Assembly (NCBI GenBank): GCA_009617715.1
Contig: VTFK01000055.1
Location: 620,001-684,000, forward strand
DNA length: 64,000 bases
Direction: 5' to 3'
Source: Plectrocnemia conspersa
Lineage: Eukaryota; Arthropoda; Insecta; Trichoptera; Polycentropodidae
Below, in pieces: positions 11,161-22,960 of the stretch. Under the pieces are notes generated by a model. The model searched no databases. It was not told where the DNA came from and worked only from the letters and a program-made list of their open reading frames with translations. Numbering within the stretch: position 1 is the first letter of the stretch; every line of letters begins with the position of its first letter. The translations under genes and the position numbers were made by a program.

Positions 11161-14100
11161 TACCTTTTTTATTTATATTGGGTTTCAAAATAATCAGTAG
11201 TTAAATTTAAGACGGGCACCGTGGTAATAAACAAGTACCAAATAAAATCAGTGCATTTAAATACACTAATTCTCAAAACCAACATTTTTTATTTGTAAAA
11301 GTCTGTAAAAATATTTTTTTTAACTAGAAATAAAACAAATAGAATAAAATAAATTATATGATTTTAATTTTGACCTAATGCGACTCATACTTTAAAAAGC
11401 AATGATATAATATTTTTTACACATGTATCAATACATATTAAAACATGTGATAATTTTCTGTTTTCACACATCACGCCACGAATAAATGACCCGTCGGTCG
11501 TTCAAGTGCTATGACAATTTTTTCGCATGTCCCGAATTGTTTCATTATATGTGTGCTCGTAAACGTGGGCAAGCGCGGCGGTGGCAGTGATAAAACCGAC
11601 TTGTACCGAAAAAACTTTCTGAAAATACTCTTTTAACTACATAACGGTAGATTCGAAAAAAATAATATACATTCTATAGAAGACAATTGGTATCGATCCT
11701 TGTCTTTATTCAATAAAGATCCTCACTTTGGAACGGCTAATGAATGTCCACTCAGATACGCAATATTGTTTATTTACGCCGACAAAAAAAACGAATCATC
11801 AATTTCAATGGAAAGACATTTTAAATGTCGATATTTTAGAATTATATTTCAGTACATAAGCAAAAGCAAAAATATAAAAACTTATGTAAAAGTTTGGAGT
11901 GAGTTTAGAGCCAAGGCCTGAGATCAAGATAAGTTTCGAAGGAAATGGCGCAATACGAAATTATATTTGAGGAGACATTAATCTAGTTTTCTCTCCGACT
12001 TGGTGAAAAAACAGCAAACAAATCGTATTGAATCAAAACACAAATTATAGATTTGACGGTTATTTGAGTAACCGTCATATTTATTTAAACTTTTACTTTA
12101 TATTTTCACTTATTCATTAAAAAATTAAAAATTATTTTATTTTTACTTTCAATATACAATACTGGTATCCCTTAGTCACTAAAAAGACTATATAAAGGGA
12201 ATAAATATGTTTGTTTTTTATTACACCGGTTCTGACTGCTTTTCAAACTGCAATAAGCAGTAAAATTAAATCCACTTATATAAATCTTGAATGAAACTGA
12301 CAAGTAATAAATTCGAAGGGAAAAGCAAATCACATGTCCGACTCCATTTACTTTTTTTCACCATTCACACCACTCGATTGTGACTACTCAAAGTGAAAGA
12401 CACAATTTTATATCGGTTTTCTAACCAGACCAGAATAAAGGCGCATAAAAAAGGCAGTCCATATCGCTTTCGATATCTTTACTCGCGTGAATAACAGAAA
12501 CGATCGAGATTATTTAGCAATAGATTTTTTCTAAACACTTTCGTTGTCCAAAAAAATGTTGTGCGTCACCGGAATGATTTTTGTTATTACGTTACCGGAT
12601 ATGGATATGCGGTGGTGGTATAATGAATAAGCCGGGCTCACCGGAACTATAGGTAGATGAACAACATGCACCACCGGGCAGGTGTATGGTTACTATAGAA
12701 ATTCCGTTTCTGAATAATCTAAAAACAATTGATTAGAACTAGTTTAATCAATAGCAAACGGTAGAGCACCTTGTTTGATTCGTTGCCGTAACACCTGAGT
12801 CTCCCTAATGCTCGGAATGGAAGCCCTAAAATAAAAAAAAACAAGTAAAGGAAGGGTGCGGTATTGATCTAACAACTGTAGAACTGACCATATGTTTAAA
12901 TGGTCAGTAACGTATAAAAAGCATGTTGTACATAAAAACTTTTTTTTTAAATAAAAACAGTTTATATAGTGCTATATGATAGTTGTATAATATAATATAA
13001 ACTATCGTATAAGTCAAAAGTGATCGAATTCAACAAAAATATCAGCAGAACCATAATTATGAGCTAATATTGATTACACAAGCTATTCGGACCACGGTCA
13101 AAATTCTTCATCCTGCATAACGTCTGCTCAGTTGGTGGTCACAAACTAAGATCTAGGAAGCTCGATAGTTAAAGCAATAAAACATATGTTTAATTTGTGT
13201 CTTCCTCAATCTTCCAAACCAAAGATATCGATCTGGTGCTAATTCTTGATAATTAGCTAAGTCCAATGCAGGCGCGATATGCAAAACAAATGGCACAATT
13301 TCGGTACATCACGGTTGTAACGTCGGATAATGAAGTCACGGCTCGTGGTCTAGTGGTCTAGAGTGGGCAAACATACAGAATTGTTTTAATAATTTCGCAC
13401 GGTGAAATCTAAAATTCGATAATAGTGAAAAAATTGTCTATTTGTTATTACTTCATATGTACGTACTTTCTTCTTCATATGATGCAAATTTATTATAGGT
13501 GTACAATTTAATTTTTTATGCTAAATGTTTTGGGATCAAGTTTATGACTAATTAATAGAATTGCCTGAATCGATTAGGTTATGTTGCTAAAAAATACTTT
13601 ATCAACTTTTCGGTTAGGTTAGCCATTTAAAATTTTTCAATTATCCTAACTAATTATTATCTATTATAATCTTATCGTTTATAAATAAAAAATACTAACA
13701 TCATTTTCCTCTAACTAAAATAATTATTTACATAACATGTATCATGATATCTATTATGTTCATTAATCGTTATCATTTATTTAAAAAAATATTATTTACT
13801 ATATATGTTGAGAAACCTTGGAATTTTGACAGTTGAATATCCGCCATTTTTAAATTATAATGACACAAGCTCAATAAAATGGCGAAATGTTGCCATGCAT
13901 AAAAATCGAAATAAACGATGATACATTAAAAAAAAAACAATTTCATAATTCATTAATTAAAAAGTAGCAGTTGTGTTTATTATTATCTTTGTTGCGTCGC
14001 GAATTTCATCAATTTATTAAAATAATAATAAAATTATATAAAGCGTCTGAAACTTTATACACATAACAATTCACATAGATAAACATCCGAGCAGCATTGA

Positions 14101-14242
14101 TCTAATTATATTTTAATTCGTCTTGCAACCGAAAAATTGCCACACGCGGCATTGTTCATCAACAATGGCCGCTTATTAACAAACTTGTATACCAAAAATT
14201 TTTTTAAAAGAGGGGATTTCACCCAAAAGACGTTAAACTCAC
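11161..14242. other. intergenic DNA, no gene recognised
   Basis: An open frame at 11700-11921 (plus, non-ATG start) has no recognisable family. 12540-12710 has several CACCGG/CCGG phrases but no clear repeat structure. The phrase near 13340-13365 looks slightly tRNA-like but lacks a B box. Confidence 0.4.
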
Positions 14243-14281
14243 CCTCTTTAAGAAGAAGACAGGCCTCTTGTCCCTCACCAT
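14243..14281 (-). other. candidate first exon of an unknown minus-strand gene
   Basis: An ATG in fair context (CATCCATGG) opens 13 codons (MVRDKRPVFFLKR) that end in a consensus donor AGG|GTGAGT. The 500 bp upstream on the minus strand (14282-14770) are GC-richer than the neighbourhood and rich in CpG, like a promoter and 5'UTR. No following exon could be tied to it: the exon-like stretch at 1661-1817 starts in another phase. The longer open frame here (14106-14393) lacks an ATG. Confidence 0.2.
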
Positions 14282-15235
14282 GGATGAAGATGTGTCCGAG
14301 TTGCAGCAACAACACACACACTGAAGTCAATGTTGTTATGTGCAGTTTCACCACCGTCAATAAGCCACGGTTCTCACAAGCAGAAGTTCTCACAGGCCGA
14401 GTATGGGATGCGAATTGAGTCTTCTTTTTTCATCTCCCATCCGATCGACACCGGTTTCGCTCGTGAAAACACACAGATGGCCGCTCGATACTTGGCTGAT
14501 ATTCTTCACTATTTTAACAGTTAAAAACTAGAAACAGACGGAACGTTACGCGAATTTATCGATTCGCGATCGCGGGTCAGTAGGAAATGTGCGAAAAGCG
14601 CGCGATAACAATGTCACAAATCGGTGTTAAGAACTGTGCACCGTTTCTTTTATCAGTTGTTCGTTTATGTGTTACAGATTTTTTCTTGTTGCCAAAGAAA
14701 CGATAAACAACACAACCGAGCCGAACGACGGACGGCGCAACACAACTCGCAGGTGGAACGAGTTGGGCACTCTTCGCCTAGTCAGTAGTCGTCAAACTTT
14801 TTAATAAAAAAACATACTTTTCTTATGAATGTGATATTTTTTCTTGAATGTGAAATTTTATCAAATCAAGATTTTAATTCATAAAAATTTCGAGATCATA
14901 CATAATATGCATTACAAAAAATATTTTAATTGATCGTGGAATGCAATTGCTACAATTTACGACAGCAAGTCGACATGCTCAGACTTCATTGCTGACTTTT
15001 TAATGAAGCTCCCCTTCATCGCTTCCTGATTCGTGGAGATATGTGTAAGTCATCCCGATCTACAAAATGGGTGATAAATTATATATCGAAAACTTCAGAC
15101 AAGTCACCGTTCCTGTGGCGTTAGTGAACCAACAACACGGTTTTTGTCGGCATCGTTCCACGGTCACTGACCTCCCGTGTATTTTAAAGACGGTAGCAAA
15201 ATCCTTCAATTTTAAAATCCAGGTTGATGTAGTCT
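14282..15235. other. CpG-richer region, possible promoter of the minus-strand candidate
   Basis: 14400-14770 is unusually GC-rich for this window, with CGCGATCGCGG and GCGCGCGATAAC phrases. It may be a promoter and leader for the candidate exon at 14243-14281. Nothing recognisable is seen at 14770-15235. Confidence 0.3.
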
Positions 15236-15560
15236 ATCAGGTTGTCCGATAAGTCTGCATTTTTTTACATTTTCAAAAATGCATATTTTTTTTATAAATT
15301 AACGACAATTTCACTATTCTTTCGGTGTTTGTTAACAGTAGTCGTATCAAGGTTGCCATTTTGTAACGGGATATTTGTTGTTTCGATATTTTCAATCCTA
15401 AATCAACAATGGTAGTAAAGATAAAATAATCTCAGTCAAGCTATATTATGCTTTATGAGTTTAAACTCATCATAACATTCAATATCTTCAAAGAAAATGT
15501 TCCGACTCAGCAAAATTCGCAAGTATGTATTAACATTCAACATAAACATCAGCATAAACT
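15236..15560 (+). mobile_element. mariner-like element, left-end remnant
   Basis: Starts with TCAGGTTGTCCGATAAGTCTG, similar to mariner inverted termini, and is followed by a leader and a decayed frame. A piece matching the mariner relic at 38773-38805 (GTTGTTAGTGAGGATATTAGG) appears at about 15711, suggesting the rest of the element was lost or rearranged. Confidence 0.45.
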
Positions 15561-15734
15561 TAGCAATAAAGCATTTAGTTCGACTTTGAATGATTAAACG
15601 TTATTTTTTGGTATTTTTAATTACCAATTGATAAAAAGAAATATTGAAAATACAGGTAATAACGATATTGACTATTTTTTTTTAAATCTCTGTATTATTG
15701 TAATCCCTAGTTGTTAGTGAGGATATTAGGATCA

Positions 15735-16008
15735 AAGCAGGATCGATATATATTTCTACTAGCGAAAATACAGTTTAACTTATAGGCACTAGTGAAATTA
15801 AATGCTGCTCTAAAATATCTATGAAACTCAATTTGACAGTTGAGAAACATGCATTTGTTGTTCAAACCAAAACCTAATCTACCCGAATTAATCAGACCCA
15901 ACTTGACCTAATGAAAGTTCTAAAATCAGTTATAGTTTTAAGCTTTTCAATTCAAGTCCAAAATACAAAGTAAACCAACTCATCTCTCAGGGGAAAATAA
16001 GCAGAAGA
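15735..16008 (+). repeat. dispersed repeat, copy 2
   Basis: Second copy of the 10130-10375 repeat, ending in the shared phrase AACCAACTCATCTCTCAGGG. It abuts the 190-bp LTR-like repeat at 16018-16212, which may mean one inserted beside or into the other. Confidence 0.7.
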
Positions 16009-16017
16009 AGTACAAAT

Positions 16018-16212
16018 GGGTGGCAATTACACACAGATTGACCTACTGTCCTATTATTTATTGACATATAGTTTAGTTACATATTGGAGTACGATGATAA
16101 GAAGGATCGACGGACATGGCGCTGCCCGTCGTAGTCTACCCGTCGAGATCCACTAAAAGAATGCGCTGCCCTCCGCCGCCATCACGTCAGTATTACCAGA
16201 ATGCCGCCTAGT
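16018..16212 (-). mobile_element. 190-bp LTR-like repeat, copy A
   Basis: One of four related copies in the window. It begins GGGTGGCAATTACACACAGA and ends near ACCAGAATGCCGCC. The opposite strand of this family runs AATACAAATTTTACTGC then ...CAATCTGTGTCTAATTGCC in copy D, which is reminiscent of the poly(A)/U5 part of a retrotransposon LTR. No internal coding region or primer site is attached, so it may be a solo LTR or a MITE. Confidence 0.55.
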
Positions 16213-17869
16213 TTAAGTTATAATTAATAAAATAAATTAATAGGGCCCCATAGTATTTATTAATTCTTCAATATTGATATTGTCCCATCATATATAATAT
16301 GCGTATAGTAGTGTTTCTTCAAATCTATAAAACATCTGTGGAATACACTATTTGGTAAATTGTTCAGCTATCGCGGCAATATTTACTTTATCTCATCTAT
16401 GGTCTCAAAACACTGCTCTTTAAATGTTCTCTTTATCTGCAACAGGGAATGATCGGTAAATACAGTCGTTTTAACTAAAAAATAAGAATTATTAGTGTGA
16501 GCCGAGGTGTTATCATAGCGTAAAATTCAAAAGTTGTTTTTTAACAATTCTCGTAATTTTCTTCAGATTACTTCACCTGGTAGATCGAACATAGCGTGCT
16601 TTTTTAGTCTTGAATCTTTGGAGTACTACAATTTAGATGATTGAACCTTTGCTTCAATGTTATAATCATACACTCATGATTCAAGTACAATATTTATTCA
16701 ATTAATAATTAAAACTGAATCGTATTTGCTATTCAGCAATATTGTGATTAATATGAATCAACTAGATTTTGAAACATGATCAGGCTGATAAACAAACTTA
16801 GCCTAGAAGTTAAGACAGGACAATTTTTCAGTATTGTTCTGTAGAAATCTGATTAAAACTACAACGGCTATCATATTCACAAATACATTTATATTGCTGA
16901 TATATACCTATTTTATTTTGTTAAACATATTAATTAAATCATATGAGTTGTTTTGTTATTCTGCATTAGATAATATTTCCATCAAACTTTACATAAAAAC
17001 AGCCTCAGTCATCAAAGGGTTAAAAAAATAAAAGTTATCTTGAATTCTAGATAAATCTTCATATGCTATGACAAACATTTCAGACTTCGGTTGTTAATAC
17101 TATGGGCTACCCAAAATCAACTCATTGCGATACTTTTAGTGAAATTTGCAGTAATTTGAGGTCAATCTACCACTCGATAAAGATTTTATATCACAAAATC
17201 TTTGCGTCTTTATCAAATAGAGCGCTTATTATTTATTTAGTAGTAAACTTATAATCATGACTTACAATTTTTTTCAATGCATCATCATGGCCTTAATACA
17301 TAATTGTTCAAACATTGCATATGTATCAGCTCATAATCAAACGTATACACACAATGCTTATATTTTATAAAAAAAAATATTGGCGCACATCTAAAAGATG
17401 CACCATCCTACATAAATTGTTCCAGCTCTACGTAACTATCGCTGAAAACATCATTGTTACTGGTAAGCTTGTAAATTAGCTGGATTGTTTATGTAAGGTC
17501 AAGAATAAGGGACGCAATCCAGAGTATCCAAAGCTACAACAGATTGTCGACTCCACTCCTCTGGAACTTTAAAAAGTGCTCGTTTGTAGATTTTTCCTCT
17601 GAAACTTTTCTTACCTACCCATGGGTCGCGAAGGATTTTCTGTGGGTTCGCTATCCGAAACAGAAACTTAAAAAATATTACTTTTAAAGTAATATTTATT
17701 TTTAATCAGTGTCTTTAAGTTAGAATAGCAGTATAATTTTTAATTTAATAACCGGATATACCATGCTACTTAGGAAAAGATTATCTGAAGTATGGCTTTT
17801 CCTAATTTACTAGCAATGGAATAGTGAAGCCACAATATGTTTTTTGCAAGTTTGTTCTCAGTACAGTGT
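16213..17869. other. AT-rich intergenic DNA
   Basis: No gene is recognised. 17400-17660 has scattered short open frames on the minus strand that may be decayed transposase, but no diagnostic motif is present. Confidence 0.45.
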
Positions 17870-18255
17870 TCAAGAAAGCTTCAAAACTCTTGCGTCACTT
17901 GAAGAGGTAGCATTCAGAACATTCTAAAAAAGATTAGGAGTTCATCAAGAAAGCACACCATTAGTTCAAGCATCATATGAAGTAGCATTGGAAATTACCA
18001 AGTAAAAAAATCTCACAATTGGAGAAACACTAATAAAACCCTGCATGTTTAAAATGGTGAAGTTAGTTTTTGGGAGTTCCAGTGAAGTAAAGATGCAGAA
18101 TATATCTCTGTCCAATAATACTATTTAATATATTCATAGTCGTCAAAGAGCAGATTTTGAATGAAATCAAAGCTTCGCCATTGTTTTCTTTTCAAGTTAT
18201 TGAATCAACAGGCGTAAGCTTGTGTTTACAGTTGCTTGACTTTGTGAAATATATT
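17870..18255 (+). pseudogene. ZBED5-like hAT transposase relic
   Basis: Translating across stops and shifts gives stretches typical of the ZBED5/SCAND3-like hAT transposases of animals: ASYEVALEI followed by TIGETLIKPCM and FKMVKLVFGSSS, then ISLSNNT. A later shift gives a sequence similar to the family's NQVLDEIKASPFFSFQ region. In-frame stops break it repeatedly, so it is dead. A separate fragment of the same class lies at 29060-29235. Confidence 0.75.
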
Positions 18256-19557
18256 AAAAAATTATGATGTAGTGAAAAATCTATTTTTTATGTGTTTTCT
18301 TTGCCCTATTAAAATAGTCACACAAAACGCCTCCTCATGATTTGATACCTTAATGCAAACTATGGAACTATGCATACTAAATCAATATCACTCCAGAGTC
18401 TTTGACGTAAGTATTTCTGATTAAACATTAAACTTCCACCTTAATTATGAGATCAGAAAATTGTAACAATGTGACACTCAGCAATGCCGAAAGCTTGTCC
18501 ATTGACTACTACCGTAGTGACTTCAGGTCCTTTCATAGACAGGGTTTTGCATTTGTATGCATATTCATAGCATATAATAATATTCTAAGATCTCAATGGT
18601 CGCATGTGTCATAAATAAAGACGAGGAAGGGTAGAGGAGTCAATCAGATCAGTGTCGTACTCCAAAATCAGTGAAATACTCACTAACGAGTATCATAACT
18701 TACAACTGTTTGAGAAACCAAAGTAAATAATAAGGAGGACAATTTAAATGAGCAATAAATAAAAGAATTGTTCCATAAAACGACTTTTTGGTGCATTACA
18801 TTAAAAGTGAACACTATGAATAACTGCAAAGAATCCTTTCCCAAAGATTTACCTTTCATTTATAGTGCATTAATAATTAATTTTATGGAACAAAGTATTT
18901 ATTTAAATGCACATATCTCAAAATAATTCCCTTTTAAATAACAGTGATTTTCAATTTCAATTAGAAAGATTATACAATTCTAAAATGAATTTTTTTAATT
19001 ATTTTAATTAAAGCAACTGGAATTTTTTTATATATTTTATTCATGACTAACTGTTTAATAACTAGAAGAAAGTGTAGTTTATGAAGAACTTTTACATCAG
19101 TTTGTTTCTACACCAGTGGAAATAATACAGACAGGAGACGAACTCATATTTAAAATCATGGTGAGTCATTTCCGGGCCTTTGTCTTTTATGCTTACTAGA
19201 TCGACTGGACTTTTGGAAAGTTTTGAAAGCTGTTTTTGTATAATTAATGTATTAAAAAGTCAACATTTTACCAGAATGTATTTAATGTAGTTATAGAACA
19301 TTTTATACAAAGAATATTGTTAATTTTTATTAATATAATAGAGTTTAACTATAATATCAAACACAGAAATGTTATAATTTGTTTTAACGGAACAGATAGA
19401 AAATGAATCGTAACATAGCTCACCTCACTCGAATGTAATTGAAACTGAATTTTGTTTATTACTGTACAAATAGTTAATGAGATATTCATACCATAAAAAA
19501 ATACTGCTAAAATAACATATACATAAATATTAACGTAGTACCATCTTAAACGTAAGA
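18256..19557. other. AT-rich intergenic DNA downstream of Skp1
   Basis: No gene or clear repeat is visible in this interval. Confidence 0.5.
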
Positions 19558-19563
19558 TTTATT
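19558..19563 (-). terminator. poly(A) signal of Skp1
   Basis: AATAAA on the minus strand, 46 bp after the Skp1 stop codon, at a normal distance for a short 3'UTR. Confidence 0.6.
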
Positions 19564-19608
19564 CGCGAAAGGTGCAAAATATAGAAGCTATCTCCGCATT
19601 CAGTCCGT

Positions 19609-20097
19609 TCATTTCTCTTCGCACCACTCATTCTCTTTACGCACTTGATCTTCCTCGGCGGCGGAGAAATCGTTTTTGATGTTGAACGTCTTCCTGATCT
19701 CCTCGGGCGTTTTGCCTTTGATCATGTTGGCTACGGTCTTGCACGTCACGTCCAGCAGGCCCTTGATGTCTAAATAGTTGGCGGCGAGAATCAGCTCGAA
19801 CAGTGTACCTTGATCGACCTTGAGGAAGTCGGCGTCCCAAGATGAAATATCGTCAGTGCGCTTCTCTTTGTTCTCGTCGTCCTCTGGTAGCGGGGGGTCA
19901 TCTTTATGATAGGTGGCCCACTGTATGACCTTTTTGAGGATGGCAGAGTTGACGTTGGGCAGCGGGACGACTTCTTCGTCTTCTTCGTCCATGCCGAGAT
20001 CCTCCAGCATGGTCTTGATAGTCACCGAGCATCGGGCGATGTCGACGTCGACGTCGAAAACCTCACTGTCGGACGACTGCAGCTTGATATTCGGCAT
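19609..20097 (-). CDS. Skp1: S-phase kinase-associated protein 1 (Skp1/SkpA)
   Basis: Encodes a 162-aa Skp1, the adaptor that bridges cullin-1 and F-box proteins in SCF ubiquitin ligases; it acts in nucleus and cytoplasm. The N-terminal half is the BTB/POZ-like fold (start [14 protein letters not shown], then [20 protein letters not shown]). The C-terminal half is the F-box binding region ([20 protein letters not shown], ending ENEWCEEK). Length and ending match the near-invariant animal family. I start at the ATG at 20097 because it encodes the conserved start and follows directly on the acceptor CTTTTTCCACAG; the longer open frame to 20151 is intronic. A donor at AAG|GTTAGC (20234/20233) places a 136-bp intron in the 5'UTR. 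The GC-rich coding sequence contrasts with the AT-rich flanks. A retrocopy is unlikely because of the 5' intron and local promoter-like DNA. Confidence 0.96.
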   Translation of the reverse strand: MPNIKLQSSDSEVFDVDVDIARCSVTIKTMLEDLGMDEEDEEVVPLPNVNSAILKKVIQWATYHKDDPPLPEDDENKEKRTDDISSWDADFLKVDQGTLFELILAANYLDIKGLLDVTCKTVANMIKGKTPEEIRKTFNIKNDFSAAEEDQVRKENEWCEEK

Positions 20098-20233
20098 CTG
20101 TGGAAAAAGCAAAACGTCATTCTCGGACATTATCGACCGGTGGATCGACAACGAGGCGCAGCGCCGAAAAAGCGGCGCCAGATCCTATCGGAGATCTTCG
20201 GGGACGCGGACGGGGATGAATCGCGACGCTAAC

Positions 20234-20330
20234 CTTGATGAGACGAAAGCTGCCCGGGACAAAAGCGAGCTGGGGTGACTGCTAGCGACACGGCGCCGAC
20301 AGAAATACTCGATTAAAAATAAACACATTC
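20234..20330 (-). other. Skp1: Skp1 5'UTR exon (approximate 5' end)
   Basis: Minus-strand leader ending in ATCAAG|GTTAGC, followed by an intron that ends at CACAG|ATG. The 5' end is not defined by the sequence; the GC-rich part stops near 20330. Confidence 0.5.
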
Positions 20331-22527
20331 GGTAGTAACGTCGCTGATGTCGGCCATGTCGTGTAATTACAATAAACTGTATAATGTTATAAATAATACT
20401 TTTTTGTCCCATAATAAGCTGCTTACAATATATTATGTTAATAAATATAGTGATAATTTAATATATGTACACTGTATTTTATTTATTTGCAATATAAATA
20501 ATATTTACCTCAATAACCCATTTTTTTTGCTCTTAAATGTTGAAAAATCGGGGTTTTATTGTATTTACAAAATGATAAAATATCAAGAAATAAGGGAGAA
20601 TTATTAAAAATTTAAATTATTTATATAAAAAAAGAAGTACTAAAAACGCAAATAAAATAAAAAATAAAACTTTATAAATGGTAAATTTCAACTGAAATTT
20701 ATTAACGTCAAAATCCGTAGACAAATAACTACAAACCAAAGTCTAAGGGTGTGCCGACGGAAAGAAACCCGGAAAGAAACCCTGAAAAAAACCCGGGTTA
20801 TTCCCCGAAAAAACGTTTTTCTCTTTGTATGAATAAACGGTGACGGAAAATTTTGAGATTAAAAAAAATATAAAACACAAATTGAAACAATTTTAGATAC
20901 AAACATTTCAACATTTGATTGAATGTAAACTGTTTCGCATAGTGGCAATACTGTCAACGTCGTTTAAGTTGGGTGATCACAGAGTTTGGAACACGTGTTC
21001 ATAATTATTATTATTCGTATTATATAATTTTGACGTAACAGTATGAACTTTCTTTTTAGAAAATCGGCAACACTATTCAACCTGGACTATTGTCCAAAAT
21101 TTCTCAAAAATGTTCAAATTTTTCAAAAATGTTCAATAATAATAAAGTTATTAGACATGCACTTGCATTAAAATCTTTTGCTGATGGCTTCGACTTTTCA
21201 AAATACCAACTCTCATGATTACTGTTGATAAAACTGCAGTGTTTATGGGCCAAGGATGTCAAACGACGATTGACCACATTGTGCCTCGTAAATTTATATT
21301 CTTTCCACTGGTTACTCAAGTGCATATATTACCTGTATTTTGCCAATTCGTCTAGATGGCAAGAAAGCCTCGCCTGTAATTATCACTAAGAACAAGAAAG
21401 ACAAGTTTGAACATTTTTGAGAAATTTATGTCGTCGAAACCGAAAAATGGTGCATATAAGGAAGTGATTGCTTTAATGCTGCCACTTCTTCGAGGTCACC
21501 AAAATGATTTGCTTATTTGGGATTCAGTCAGTACTCGTCGCGCTAAAGACATGAAGAATTTCTTTGCTGAAAAAATAATTGACAAAATAATGATTTTCGC
21601 AGGAATGACTGCCTATCTCTAGACTTTTAACTCTTGCAATAAGTAAACCATTCAAGGGTCATTTACGCATGCAAATAAATAAATAAATACATTTAAAATA
21701 TAATTGAAAGGAATCAGCTTAAAAAAAATTGGGAAACTAGGTCTACAAAAGGTCGTAAAGCGAGTAAAATATCATCATCTGAAAATAAGCCCCAATGTAT
21801 ATTTTGAAGCAAAAATTAAAAAAAGATCGAGTCTTATTTTTGGATAAATACGGTATATACGCGAATCAATACAAATAGTTTTTAAATAATATTAAAAAAT
21901 CCGAGATGGATTTTTCATTTCTAGTGTCCTTTGATTTTTTCAAAATCTGGTTACTTTATTTAGGAAGAGTTCCATTATCGATAATGTTTAATAATTGGTT
22001 ACAACCAATTTTGATAATCGTCTTCATCGTACAGCTGCATAAATAATTTGGTCAAATTACTAAATTATATGCATTCAAATTATTATTAGTTAAAATATAA
22101 TGCTGCGAATTTTTATAATTTATGTGTTTAAAGGCTTATAAATGATTCAAGAGGTATATTCAAATGTTTAAGTATATATTACAGTATTTAAGTTTACAGA
22201 TTACGTTTCTCTATAATATTTTAATGATTTCCAAAATGTTAAAAGTACATCCGCTCGTTTATAAAAATAACTCATTCAGGAAATTTATTAAATTAAATCA
22301 GCTTTATGATGTCTTTATTTATTAATTTTGTATTATGGTAAGTAAAAATGCATAACTTTTTGTATTTAGTAAAATACACATATTTAAATTACTTACAAAA
22401 GATACTTGTTTAATTTTTGTGAATTAAATTATTGTAAATTCGAATAGGTAATAAAAAATGCGTTTATGCTTCTTAATTATGTTATATTTATATAATTTTA
22501 GATTTTGACCTTTTATTTAATAATGAA
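20331..22527. other. intergenic DNA between Skp1 and the FASTK-family gene
   Basis: 21100-21620 has a less AT-rich patch with open frames on both strands (minus 21104-21325, plus 21407-21622) that resemble transposon debris but carry no motif I can name. The rest is AT-rich with no gene. Confidence 0.45.
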
Positions 22528-22710
22528 CTTTGGCGACGGGAAGTGGCGGGTGGCAATAAGACACAGATTGAGCCGCTCCAGTAGTATTTTATTGATGATA
22601 AAGTTACATGTTTATTTACAATCAAATGAGGCGCGGGCCCGCACCAGCGTGTGAGCCCGTCAGAGTGCCACGAAAAGAGGGTCCGTTACGCCAATGTTAC
22701 TAGAGTGCCA
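22528..22710 (-). mobile_element. 190-bp LTR-like repeat, copy B
   Basis: Matches copies A, C and D. It runs from CTTTGGCGACGGGAAG through GTGGCAATAAGACACAGATT to CAATGTTACTAGAGTGCCA, and is inverted relative to copy D at 49001-49191. It is GC-richer than the flanks. Confidence 0.7.
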
Positions 22711-22960
22711 TTTCGTATTGGTCATAATGAAATCTAAATAATATAAATATGCCCTCTACAAAACAAATAATGTTATTAAAAACAAACACATTTTTAATTA
22801 CTCAAACTTAAAGTGTATTTTTATTTACTGATTTTTTAATTTATTTATTGAATGGTCACATTTCTGAGGGTTTTATATCAAAACCACTGTCAAAAACGAA
22901 TGGTTTTAGGTTATAGAACCATGTTAATATATTTATAACTTTTTTGTATAAAACCACACA
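22711..22960 (+). promoter_or_regulatory. upstream region of the FASTK-family gene
   Basis: AT-rich sequence between the repeat and the start codon. It contains a TAACATT/TTATAGAACC leader but no clear TATA box or initiator. Confidence 0.3.

Noticed and set aside
11700..11921. 73-codon plus-strand frame
   Set aside because: Starts at TTG, has no recognisable motif and no splice context.
13336..13365. tRNA-like phrase (GTGGTCTAGTGGTCTAGAG)
   Set aside because: No B box or cloverleaf can be formed with the following sequence.
14106..14393. 95-codon minus-strand frame with a signal-like hydrophobic stretch
   Set aside because: It lacks an ATG in frame before the hydrophobic part and runs through a consensus donor at 14242.
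19906..20278. Plus-strand open frames of 108 and 121 codons
   Set aside because: They are antisense shadows of the Skp1 coding exon and its GC-rich leader; the minus strand encodes the conserved protein.
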